Shown: positions 57,665 through 64,000 of the stretch, piece by piece | How positions within the stretch are numbered: position 1 is the stretch's first letter | How the letters are laid out: each line of letters opens with the position of its first letter | Origin: Sphingobium aromaticiconvertens | GTDB taxonomy: Bacteria > Pseudomonadota > Alphaproteobacteria > Sphingomonadales > Sphingomonadaceae | Direction of reading: 5' to 3' | DNA length: 64,000 nt | NCBI RefSeq assembly: GCF_037154075.1 | Contig: NZ_JBANRJ010000001.1 | Span: forward strand, 3,529,501-3,593,500 | Position numbers and translations under genes: made by a program | Notes under the pieces: generated by a model | Seen by the model: the letters and a program-made list of their open reading frames with translations, nothing else | What the model was told of the DNA's origin: nothing | Databases searched by the model: none

Positions 57665-58525
57665 TCAGCCGTACGCTTGATCGGATGGCGCCTTTAATGG
57701 TGGCCGCCCGCGCCGTTTCGGCGTTGGCGGCGGGTTGATGGGAGAGCTTGATCTGCTGTGCTCGGGTAGAAGGTCGGCATGCTGGCGCATGCGGTAGCTG
57801 GAGCCTTCGATTTGGACGACGACGGCATGGTGGAGCAGCCGATCGAGCAGAGCGGTGGCGACGACGGGATCGCCGAACACGTCGCCCCATTCGGCAAAGC
57901 CGCGATTCGATGTGAGGATCATCGCGCCTTTTTCATATCGCGCGTTGACCAGCTGGAAGAACAGATTGCCGCCACCCGGCGTGACCGGGAGGTAACCGAT
58001 CTCGTCGACCACAAGCAGCGACGAGCGGCACAGGAACCGGATCTTCTCGCGCAGCACGCCTTCGCGCTCGGCCTTGGCGAGGATCGCGACCAAGTCGGCG
58101 AGCGGGATGAAGTAGACACTTTTGCCGGCGCGGACCGCCTCGACCGCGAGCGCGGTGGCGAGATGGCTTTTGCCGGTGCCGGGCGGGCCGAGCAGATGGA
58201 CGACCTCGGCGCGGTTGATGAAGTCGAGCCCGGCGAGCGCCATGACGCGGCCCCGATCGAGCGACGGCTGGAACGAGAAGTCAAAGCCCGCCAGCGTCTT
58301 GAGGATCGGCAACCGCGCCATCCGCAGCGCCGCCTTGATTCGGCGGTTCTCGCGCAGGGACAGTTCCTCGGTGAGAAGATCGTCGATCGCCTCGATGCCG
58401 TCGATCTCGCCGCGCTCGATCCGCCGTAGCGTAGCATCGAGCATCTCGAGTGCGCGCGGCATCTTCAACCCGACCAGGCTGTGACGGATATTATCGACCC
58501 GCGATGCGCTGCTGGTGAGCGTCAT
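57665..58525 (-). CDS. istB: IS21 helper ATPase IstB
   Basis: DnaC-like AAA+ ATPase that remodels target DNA and recruits the transposase; 286 residues. Walker A is LLGPPGTGKSHLATALA near residue 115, Walker B is LLVVDEIGYLPV near residue 172, and sensor SNRGFAEWGDVFGD follows. The ATG at 58525 overlaps the istA stop by four bases. The C-terminal tail is Pro/Ser/Arg-rich. No damage is visible. Confidence 0.95.
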   Translation of the reverse strand: MTLTSSASRVDNIRHSLVGLKMPRALEMLDATLRRIERGEIDGIEAIDDLLTEELSLRENRRIKAALRMARLPILKTLAGFDFSFQPSLDRGRVMALAGLDFINRAEVVHLLGPPGTGKSHLATALAVEAVRAGKSVYFIPLADLVAILAKAEREGVLREKIRFLCRSSLLVVDEIGYLPVTPGGGNLFFQLVNARYEKGAMILTSNRGFAEWGDVFGDPVVATALLDRLLHHAVVVQIEGSSYRMRQHADLLPEHSRSSSPINPPPTPKRRGRPPLKAPSDQAYG

Positions 58526-59781
58526 GGCCGGCCTCCGATCGCGAGCTGGGCGCCGATCGCCTGATAAATGTCCAGCGGCCTCGTCGGCACATGGTCGCCG
58601 ATCCGTCCGATGGTGATTCCGGCCGCGCTCATTGTCTTGCGCCTGCCGCTGCCGCCAGTGCGGTGGCTGCGATCGATGCGGTATTGCTTGCGGCCCTCGA
58701 TAACGGGATGTTCGGCGACGACAGTACCGAGGTCGAGGATCCGGATCATGTCCGGCAGTTGTTGCACCTCGACCACGCGCCTAGTCCGGTCAGGTACGCT
58801 GTAATAGTTGCCGCCGATCGCGACGAACCCGTCATGGCTGACCCGCCGCTCGAGCTTGAGCACGGCGTCGAACCGATGTTCAGGCAGGGTCTGCAACTCG
58901 CCCTGCTCGGCAGCAAAGGCCTCAGCGATCACTTGCTGGGTGGTGCCATGGACGCGCACATTGGCGACCGTGTCGAGCCAGTCGATCAGCTGCGCGTTCA
59001 GATCCTCCAGATTGCGGAAGCGGCGCCCGACGAAGAAGTCCTGGCGGATGTAGCGGAACGGTCGCTCAACCTTGCCCTTCGTTTTGGCCCGGTATGGTCG
59101 ACAAGCGCGCGGCTGGAAGCGGTAATGCCGCGCCAGCGCCAGCAGCGAGCGATTGTAGACGATATGCCCCTGATCGTCTTCGCCGGTTACTGCGGTCTTC
59201 ATCCGGTCGTACAGGATCTCGATCGGCACCCCACCGAGCGCGTCGAACGCCTGCATATGGCACCGCAGCAGCGTCTGCAGATCCTGATGCAGCACATAGC
59301 GGGCGAACAGGAACCGCGAGTGTCCCAGCACCAGGCTGAACAGCCATACGATCCGCGTCGTGCCGGGATCGTCGGCGAAGTCGACCACGAACCGCGCAAA
59401 GTCCACTTGCGCCTGGACGCCCGCCGGCGTCTCAAACCGCACCTCGTAGGGCCTGGGCCCATTCTCGGGCCGGATCGCGGCGAGGTAACGCTTCACCGCG
59501 GTATAGGCGCCGACATAGCCGAGTTCGCGGATCTCGCGGGTCAGTCGCGCGGCGCTGAGCTCGGGATATGCGGTTACCCGCTCGCGCAGGAAGTCGAGAT
59601 ACGGTGCCAGCTTGCTCGGCCGCCCAACGCTACGCGGACCATAGGCCGGTGCCTCGATACCGCGCTCGATATATTTGCGGACGGTCTTCGGGTCACGCCC
59701 CGTCCGCCGCGCAATCGCGGTGATCGGGACACCCTGTCGGTGCAGCTCCAGAATCATCATCAGTTCTCCAAGTCGGACCAT
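58522..59781 (-). CDS. istA: IS21 transposase IstA
   Basis: DDE-type transposase, about 419 residues from ATG 59781 (MVRLGELMMILELHRQG). N-terminal helix-turn-helix (ITAIARRTGRDPKTVRKYI); catalytic Asp in VQAQVDFARFVVDF near residue 130, second Asp in IEILYDRMKTAV near residue 191, Glu in KGKVERPFRYIRQDFF near residue 240. A longer reading to 59856 would include the palindrome. The acidic triad is complete, so the element may still move. Confidence 0.93.
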   Translation of the reverse strand: MVRLGELMMILELHRQGVPITAIARRTGRDPKTVRKYIERGIEAPAYGPRSVGRPSKLAPYLDFLRERVTAYPELSAARLTREIRELGYVGAYTAVKRYLAAIRPENGPRPYEVRFETPAGVQAQVDFARFVVDFADDPGTTRIVWLFSLVLGHSRFLFARYVLHQDLQTLLRCHMQAFDALGGVPIEILYDRMKTAVTGEDDQGHIVYNRSLLALARHYRFQPRACRPYRAKTKGKVERPFRYIRQDFFVGRRFRNLEDLNAQLIDWLDTVANVRVHGTTQQVIAEAFAAEQGELQTLPEHRFDAVLKLERRVSHDGFVAIGGNYYSVPDRTRRVVEVQQLPDMIRILDLGTVVAEHPVIEGRKQYRIDRSHRTGGSGRRKTMSAAGITIGRIGDHVPTRPLDIYQAIGAQLAIGGRP

Positions 59782-59827
59782 CGACACCGCCTCCCCGCAA
59801 TGCGGAGATGGCATGGATGTCGGCGAA

Positions 59828-59863
59828 GCCCATTTTGCCGGGGCTAGCCCCGGCAAAATGGGC
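59828..59863. repeat. Perfect 36-bp palindrome inside the IS21 end
   Basis: The 18 bases from 59828 (GCCCATTTTGCCGGGGCT) are the exact reverse complement of 59846-59863, with no loop bases. It lies 47 bases upstream of the istA start and 66 bases from the end of the IS. Confidence 0.9.
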
Positions 59864-59929
59864 CGGCGGGTCAGCCAACCAGGGAATTTTCAAAGCCCAC
59901 TATTGCGGAGAATTACACGCCCACTGACA

Positions 59930-59935
59930 CCCACC
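59930..59935. repeat. IS21 target-site duplication, right copy (CCCACC)
   Basis: Second copy of the hexamer at 57581-57586, directly after the IS end at 59929. Confidence 0.85.
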
Positions 59936-60879
59936 TTCCACACGAACACCAGTTCATGCTGCGAACGATAGAAGCTGCCCATGCCGGCATTGTCCTTGGA
60001 CCAGATGCACAGGTTCTTGAGTTCCGAATAGACTGCCTCTCCGGCCCTCATCATCTCGTTGATGTGTCGCCAGTCCATGCATTGATAGTGGATGGCGCCG
60101 TCGATGCTGACGTCAGCGGCGTTGCGGAACGCGGTTTCCAGAAAGCCCGAAAATTCATTCGTGCTCATCTCGCCGGTCGCCATCGCGAACTCGGCATGCT
60201 TCGTCTTGCCAAGGCCACCGACATGACCCTGGATCTTCACGTTGAACGGCGGGTCCGAGAATACCAGCCGCGCGCGTTCATCGCCCATCAAAGCAGCAAA
60301 GCTGGCTGGTTCCCGTGTGTCACCGCACAGCAGCCTGTGATTGCCCAGCACCCATAGATCACCCCGCTCCACCCCGCAGGTCTCGCGCCTGTCCACCTGA
60401 GGCAGTTTCTCAAGCTTTGCCTCCTCGGGCGCAGCCATGGTCAGCAGGTCGATCTCGGTTGTGGAAAAGCCGGTAATCTCGACATCGAAGGCAAGCTCGA
60501 TCGCGTGCAGCTCCTCGAACTCGAGGCGCAGCACCTCATTGTCCCAGCCGGCATTTTGCGCGATCTTGTTGTCGGCCAGCGCATAGGCTCGCAGTTCCGC
60601 ACCGGTCAGATCGGAGATCGGAATGACCGGTACATCCTCAAGACCCAGCAGCACGGCCGCCGCATGTCGGCCATGGCCAGCCACGATGACACCCTCACCA
60701 TCCACGAGGATCGGATTGGTGAAGCCGAACTGGCGGATCGACGATGCGATCTGGCCCACCTGCTTCTCGCTGTGCTTGCGGGCATTGCGCTCGGCGGGTT
60801 TCAGCGCAGCCAGCGGGCGCAGTTCCACCTTGAGGGAACGGATAAGGCCGTCCCCCCGGTTAATGTTATCCATGTTCAC
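59930..60879 (-). pseudogene. 5' part of ParB-domain DNA methyltransferase split by IS21
   Basis: The intact half encodes a ParB-like nuclease/CTP-binding domain (LKPAERNARKHSEKQVGQIAS, then FTNPILVDGEGVIVAGHGRHAAAVLLG) and the start of a beta-class amino-methyltransferase with the catalytic motif VFSDPPFNVKIQG near residue 222 and GDTRE. The motif order (DPPF first, then SAM loop) fits the beta class that methylates adenine-N6 or cytosine-N4. After YRSQHELVFVWKVG at 59936 the frame runs into the IS and reaches a stop at 59890. The rest of the gene is at 57154-57586. Confidence 0.9.
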
Positions 60880-60904
60880 TGGTTATCTCCCGATAAGGGG
60901 GGCG

Positions 60905-61369
60905 TCAGGGCTTGCGGATTGCTCCGGCAGACTGTGAATTGATCAGCGCCTCGATCAGCGCTGCCTGTTCCGGCATCTTCTCGCGGGCCATTTCGGTGAT
61001 TTCCCGAAGAGCAGCTTCCCGGCTGAGAATGAAGAGGCCTTCGGGCAGGGCCTGGCAAAACACCGTTTCGCCGGAGGCAAGGCCATAGCGCGCCATGATT
61101 TCGTCCGGCAGCCCGATCCCGCCGTCATCGCCGATACGGGCGACGATCACCTCCCCAACGGCATCCCGCAGCGGGTGCGGCCTTTCAGCAGGAGCGGCCT
61201 TTTCGATCGCGCCTGCGCGCAACAGCACATTATAGACATGCTGATAGCGGATATCGAGATAGCGCCCGATATCGCCGGTGGTGACCCCTGCAGCATTGAG
61301 AGCCCGCACCTTGGCCGCCTTGCTGCCAAGAGTCTCGGTCAACCGGTCCATTTCCTCGTTCGTCATCAC
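60905..61369 (-). CDS. AbrB-like regulator with helix-turn-helix
   Basis: A 154-residue protein. The N-terminal half (VRALNAAGVTTGDIGRYLDIRYQHVYNVLLRAG) is a helix-turn-helix of the sigma-like or Trp-repressor-like type; the second half (EVIVARIGDDGGIGLPDEIMARYGLASGETVFCQALPEGLFIL) is an AbrB/SpoVT swapped-hairpin domain. ATGs at 61369 and 61366 are close together. It lies just upstream of the methyltransferase, with a 25-base gap, and has the palindrome at 61397 in its promoter, so it may repress the operon including itself. Confidence 0.8.
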   Translation of the reverse strand: MMTNEEMDRLTETLGSKAAKVRALNAAGVTTGDIGRYLDIRYQHVYNVLLRAGAIEKAAPAERPHPLRDAVGEVIVARIGDDGGIGLPDEIMARYGLASGETVFCQALPEGLFILSREAALREITEMAREKMPEQAALIEALINSQSAGAIRKP

Positions 61370-61396
61370 GCCTCCCCGATTTGATGGAGACGTTCC

Positions 61397-61414
61397 TATG
61401 CTATATATAGCATA
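61397..61414. promoter_or_regulatory. Perfect 18-bp palindrome, predicted operator
   Basis: TATGCTATATATAGCATA is its own reverse complement and lies 28 bases before the ATG of the AbrB-like gene, overlapping a possible TATA-type -10. AT-rich palindromes are typical operators for AbrB-like and Trp-repressor-like regulators; binding is inferred. Confidence 0.65.
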
Positions 61415-61449
61415 TGGTCAACAGCTACTCACTCGTCGTTAGCACAAGA

Positions 61450-62109
61450 TCACTCCATGCCGCAGACTGCCAGTGCGGCCAGCAGGGATGCATCGATCGG
61501 TATTGGTGCAAGCCCGTCCTTCCCATACTGGCCCACCCGATAAATGTTGCTGTCTGGCAGTCCGTAGGACGCTGCTGCAGCGGACGCCCGATATATGAGG
61601 CCTTTTCCCGATTTCAGTTCGGCCAGCATCTCGCGCGCCTTGTCACCACTTGCCAGCGTACTGGTTGCGGTCGCTGCAAGGATCAGGCGACTGGTCAGGG
61701 CAGTCGTGTCCGCCAGAGCCTTTGTGACCGCATCATTGCTGCCCGGTGGTATGGCGGTACCGCCTGTACCCGCCGGATTATCCTCAGCCTTAAGTTCGCG
61801 GAAGGGCCGGTCGTCGACCCGCCAGACAATGGTTCCGGTAGGAAGGCGGAATCGGCCACCGCTGCTGACCCCGATCAGAAGGCCCTGCGCGCTGTTCATC
61901 TCGATGATGGGATAGAGGTAGCCGGTGCGGGAATAGCGAGTGCTGCCCACATAATCGAGCGCCGATACCACGCAGCTTGTTGCGCCGGTAATCGGATCCG
62001 CCGCGCGGGTGGCCTGCCAGGTGCGGGGCTGCTTCGCCTTCGCGCAGACATGGCTGGCCGGGATGGTGAGGGTCAGGAGGCAGGCGGTGCTCCACGCTGT
62101 CCGGATCAT
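61450..62109 (-). CDS. Exported protein of unknown function, coupled to nuclease gene
   Basis: About 219 residues from ATG 62109, which overlaps the upstream gene's stop by four bases (ATGA). A signal peptide (MIRTAWSTACLLTLTIPASHVCAK) is followed by a mature domain with several cysteines and a compact beta-like core (ATSCVVSALDYVGST, TGYLYPIIEMNSAQGLLIG, TGTIVWRVDDRPFRELK). It resembles no family I can name with confidence; the C-terminal part with YGLPDSNIYRVGQYGKDGL is helical. An exported protein coupled to a nuclease-like gene is unusual. Confidence 0.7.
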   Translation of the reverse strand: MIRTAWSTACLLTLTIPASHVCAKAKQPRTWQATRAADPITGATSCVVSALDYVGSTRYSRTGYLYPIIEMNSAQGLLIGVSSGGRFRLPTGTIVWRVDDRPFRELKAEDNPAGTGGTAIPPGSNDAVTKALADTTALTSRLILAATATSTLASGDKAREMLAELKSGKGLIYRASAAAASYGLPDSNIYRVGQYGKDGLAPIPIDASLLAALAVCGME

Positions 62110-63014
62110 CGAACCAATCCTTCCCGAAGCTGCTGGACAAGCCGGTCGAGCAGAATCCGTTGTGTCGTGTCCGGCTCGCGCCCCGCAAACCGCTGGCGGC
62201 GGTGTTCGAGAAACAGGGTTAGCCAAAGCTCATGGGATTGGCCTGGCCAGAAACCGGATGCTGTTGCAGCTGCATGCCGCTCAAGCAGAAATTCGCTCGT
62301 ATCGGTAAAACCCAGGTCATTCGCGAGGGCATAGCCGTCTATGAGATCAGCCAGCGCTGCGGAATGGTCCCAGTCGATCTCTTGGGGGATCGCGGCAAAG
62401 TTACCACTCCGAACTTCAGCGAGCCATGGCTCGAACGCTGTTTCATTCGCGGATGCCATCATCGCAATGAGACGCTCCCATTCAGGATCGGGCGCGGCAC
62501 CGAAAAGCCGATCGACCAGATCCGCCACCTCGATTACAGGCTCAAAGCGCTGGACGGGAATGACGCGGTGAAGCGGGCGCTCGCCCTTCAGGCCGTCCTT
62601 GTTGCCCCGGCTGTGTCTGGCAGGCTTGTTACCAAGCGCAGGAATGGGCGATGCCGGCGTGCCTCCGAAGAAGCGGTAGCTGACCGGACGAAGCGTGGCG
62701 GGATCGTAGGTCATCCAGATGATGCAGGCCGAGGGCTTGTTCGCCAGATTGACATGGGCGGTGATCTCCCGGCTGGCGCCACCCTGTACCTGCGCCTTGA
62801 GCTGAATATGGCGCGTGACCCCACCCGCCTCGATCACCAGATCGTAGCCGTCGCGATCGCAATCGGTGCGCAGCAGTTCCCATGGCTGATTCCGTCGCAG
62901 CAGTTCGCCGGTAATCGCGCCGCTGAGATGATATTCGAGGGTTTTCTCGATCAGCATGGAATGGCGGGCCAGACGGCTGTTGGGGCTGGCAATCGGGGTG
63001 TGCATTGTCATCAA
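62106..63014 (-). CDS. PD-(D/E)XK-like nuclease (DUF4365-type)
   Basis: About 302 residues. The N-terminal third carries DCDRDGYDLVIEAGGVTRHIQLKAQ, which has the spacing of a PD-(D/E)XK nuclease core: Asp in GYDLVIE and Gln-x-Lys in HIQLKAQ, followed by VNLANKPSACIIWMTYD as in DUF4365-like or restriction-type proteins. The rest is mostly helical. Starts are close together (TTG 63014, ATG 63011, ATG 63005). It is the first gene of a run that continues into the exported protein; the substrate is not known. Confidence 0.68.
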   Translation of the reverse strand: MMTMHTPIASPNSRLARHSMLIEKTLEYHLSGAITGELLRRNQPWELLRTDCDRDGYDLVIEAGGVTRHIQLKAQVQGGASREITAHVNLANKPSACIIWMTYDPATLRPVSYRFFGGTPASPIPALGNKPARHSRGNKDGLKGERPLHRVIPVQRFEPVIEVADLVDRLFGAAPDPEWERLIAMMASANETAFEPWLAEVRSGNFAAIPQEIDWDHSAALADLIDGYALANDLGFTDTSEFLLERHAAATASGFWPGQSHELWLTLFLEHRRQRFAGREPDTTQRILLDRLVQQLREGLVR

Positions 63015-63594
63015 CGCAAGCGCGCTCCTGTGTAAGAGAGCGGCGCGTCAGACGCTGGCCTCATTCGTCGCTCCTATCTCCTCTCGGGGCGACGGCCTGA
63101 AGCCGGATGCTAGTAAACCCTGGCAAAGCACAGAGCGCATGCGCCTTTACCGTTGCCGGCTGGACATGCGCGCATGCCACCCGGCCTTCGAATTGAGGAC
63201 CGAGTTTGCTCTGCTTGAGGGGTTACTAGGCCCCACCTCCCGGTTTTCACGGGAAGCCACGCCACATTGCTCGACTTGACCGCGCAGGCAAGTGGAATGT
63301 GCGGGGCGACGCCATAGTTCTGGGATACAGGCAGGGGGCGACGACGGACACGACGCCATTTATTGATGGTGCAAGGGCACTACATCGCTCCCAAAGGCAT
63401 GACCGCTAAATCATCGAAAGAGGTGGAATGTCCTGTGGGTATCATTGGGCGCGCCAGTTTTCGGTATAGTTTGGGACATTCGCGACCGTCCGCTTCCGGA
63501 TCGCAAACCGAACGAAGCGGACATCGGTAGGCCGCTGTGCTCAAAGACCGCATTGCATTGTGTGGAGAGCGGTTCGCCTTAGTCTGAGAGCACC
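63015..63594. other. Gene-free stretch at the right of the island
   Basis: About 580 bases with no supportable gene and no tRNA copy or repeat that I could find. It may carry promoters for the nuclease-coupled operon. If the island has a right boundary, it could lie here, but nothing in the sequence marks it. Confidence 0.4.
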
Positions 63595-63978
63595 TTATGA
63601 GTCCAGCAAGCGCTTTCTAAACAGCGCCTTGACCAGCCGATCTTCGAGGATTCGCCCGACGACATAGAGAGTGGCGAAGATCGCCGCAAAGACATAGGCG
63701 GGCGTGGGCGAGGGCTTCTTATCTTTGTCCTTATCCGCGCCGTCTTTTTTTGGCTTTTCGGGTGCGGGGGCGCCCAGGGCCTTGTCTATCGGGTTTTGCG
63801 GCAGCGCCGCATCCTTCTTCGTGGACTTTTTAGACTTATCCACGGCTTCGGTCGACGGTTTTTCGAGATTGCCCACCGCTATGGTAAGCTGAGCGAAGCC
63901 CAGAAACAGCAGCGGCAACACAAAGCAGAAAAGCAATGCGCGGCTGGTCAGATGATAGTGCAGCACAGGCGCAGGCAT
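63595..63978 (-). CDS. Lysine-rich membrane protein
   Basis: A 127-residue protein with two membrane helices (about residues 12-34 and 92-113) and a Lys/Asp-rich loop of about 50 residues between them (KKSTKKDAALPQ, KKDGADKDKDKKPS). The start is ATG 63978, giving the short leader MPAPVLHYHLTSR. No known family; the arrangement of a charged loop between helices could be an interaction surface. Its place relative to the island border is unclear. Confidence 0.6.
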   Translation of the reverse strand: MPAPVLHYHLTSRALLFCFVLPLLFLGFAQLTIAVGNLEKPSTEAVDKSKKSTKKDAALPQNPIDKALGAPAPEKPKKDGADKDKDKKPSPTPAYVFAAIFATLYVVGRILEDRLVKALFRKRLLDS

Positions 63979-64000
63979 GCCTTTTGCAATCTGCAGGACG

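Larger units (their letters stand above)
57587..59929. mobile_element. IS21-family insertion sequence, 2343 bp
   Basis: Ends begin TGTCAACGGGCACC at 57587 and, in the inverse sense, TGTCAGTGGGCGTG from 59929. Over about 57 bases both ends share spaced blocks (GGGC, AGTGGGC, AAAATTCCCTG and TTGGCTG), the multiple terminal repeats of IS21 elements. CCCACC flanks both sides as a 6-bp duplication. Inside are istA and istB with a four-base overlap. A perfect 36-bp palindrome lies at 59828-59863. The element is intact by sequence and interrupts a methyltransferase gene. Confidence 0.95.

Noticed and set aside
56089..63594. Second attachment copy of the tRNA-Ser 3' end
   Set aside because: I looked for CCTGCCGCTCCGCCA and close variants to the right and found none, so no att pair can be named in this window.

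Overview
The window looks like a chromosomal segment of a sphingomonad (Alphaproteobacteria, Sphingomonadaceae, Sphingobium/Sphingomonas-like). The call rests on protein-level resemblance (nuoABCD, DUF2842, DUF1285, BetI-type regulator), an alphaproteobacterial 6S RNA between zapA and the 5-formyl-THF cyclo-ligase gene, three encoded-CCA tRNAs and high GC. No 16S gene is present, so the genus is not settled.

Layout. 1-2.9 kb: the start of the complex I operon (nuoA-B-C-D, minus strand, nuoD cut by the window edge). 3-9.8 kb: a diguanylate cyclase, inositol monophosphatase, elongation factor P, an M23 peptidase coupled to an L,D-transpeptidase, a ParD-like protein overlapping a second methionine aminopeptidase gene under a palindromic operator, thiE and DUF2834. 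9.8-15.1 kb: a minus-strand central carbon block (class I fructose-bisphosphate aldolase, pgk, gap, tkt). 15.3-21.4 kb: small coiled-coil protein, zapA, 6S RNA, fthC-type gene, DUF2842, aqpZ, a solitary MreB, tRNA-Asp, an AI-2E family transporter. 21.4-25 kb: branched-chain 2-oxoacid dehydrogenase (E1 alpha, E1 beta, E2). 25.1-28.9 kb: a rearranged thymidylate synthase locus: decayed N- and C-terminal pieces of an old thyA lie on either side of an isochorismatase-family gene, a LysR regulator and an intact, different thyA. 29-35.9 kb: degenerate RadC-like protein, tRNA-Pro, aldo/keto reductase, second L,D-transpeptidase, ahpC/ahpF and a TetR regulator.

35.9-36.6 kb is a structured gene-free region with a DnaA-box doublet. 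Genes to its left are mostly on the minus strand and genes to its right mostly on the plus strand, so it is a candidate replication origin. 36.6-47.9 kb: glycine-zipper protein, EVE protein, 2OG-Fe(II) oxygenase, folB, DUF1285-NUDIX-CCA-transferase operon, an EAL phosphodiesterase with a degenerate GGDEF domain, parC and a GcvA-like regulator. 48-52.2 kb: trehalose operon otsB-GH15-otsA, flanked by copies of a 44-nt structured repeat. 52.3-56 kb: purC, purS, purQ, two small proteins, a cyclophilin and tRNA-Ser(GGA).

56.1-63 kb is accessory DNA beside tRNA-Ser: a DUF5681 protein, a ParB-domain DNA methyltransferase split by an IS21-family element (exact ends and 6-bp target duplication visible), an AbrB-like regulator with an 18-bp palindrome in front of it, and a translationally coupled pair (PD-(D/E)XK-like nuclease plus exported protein). 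No integrase or second attachment site is in the window, so the island probably continues past position 64000. The observations most worth following are the ParD-like/MetAP pair, the replaced thyA locus, the covarying 44-nt repeat, and the island operon with its IS21 insertion.
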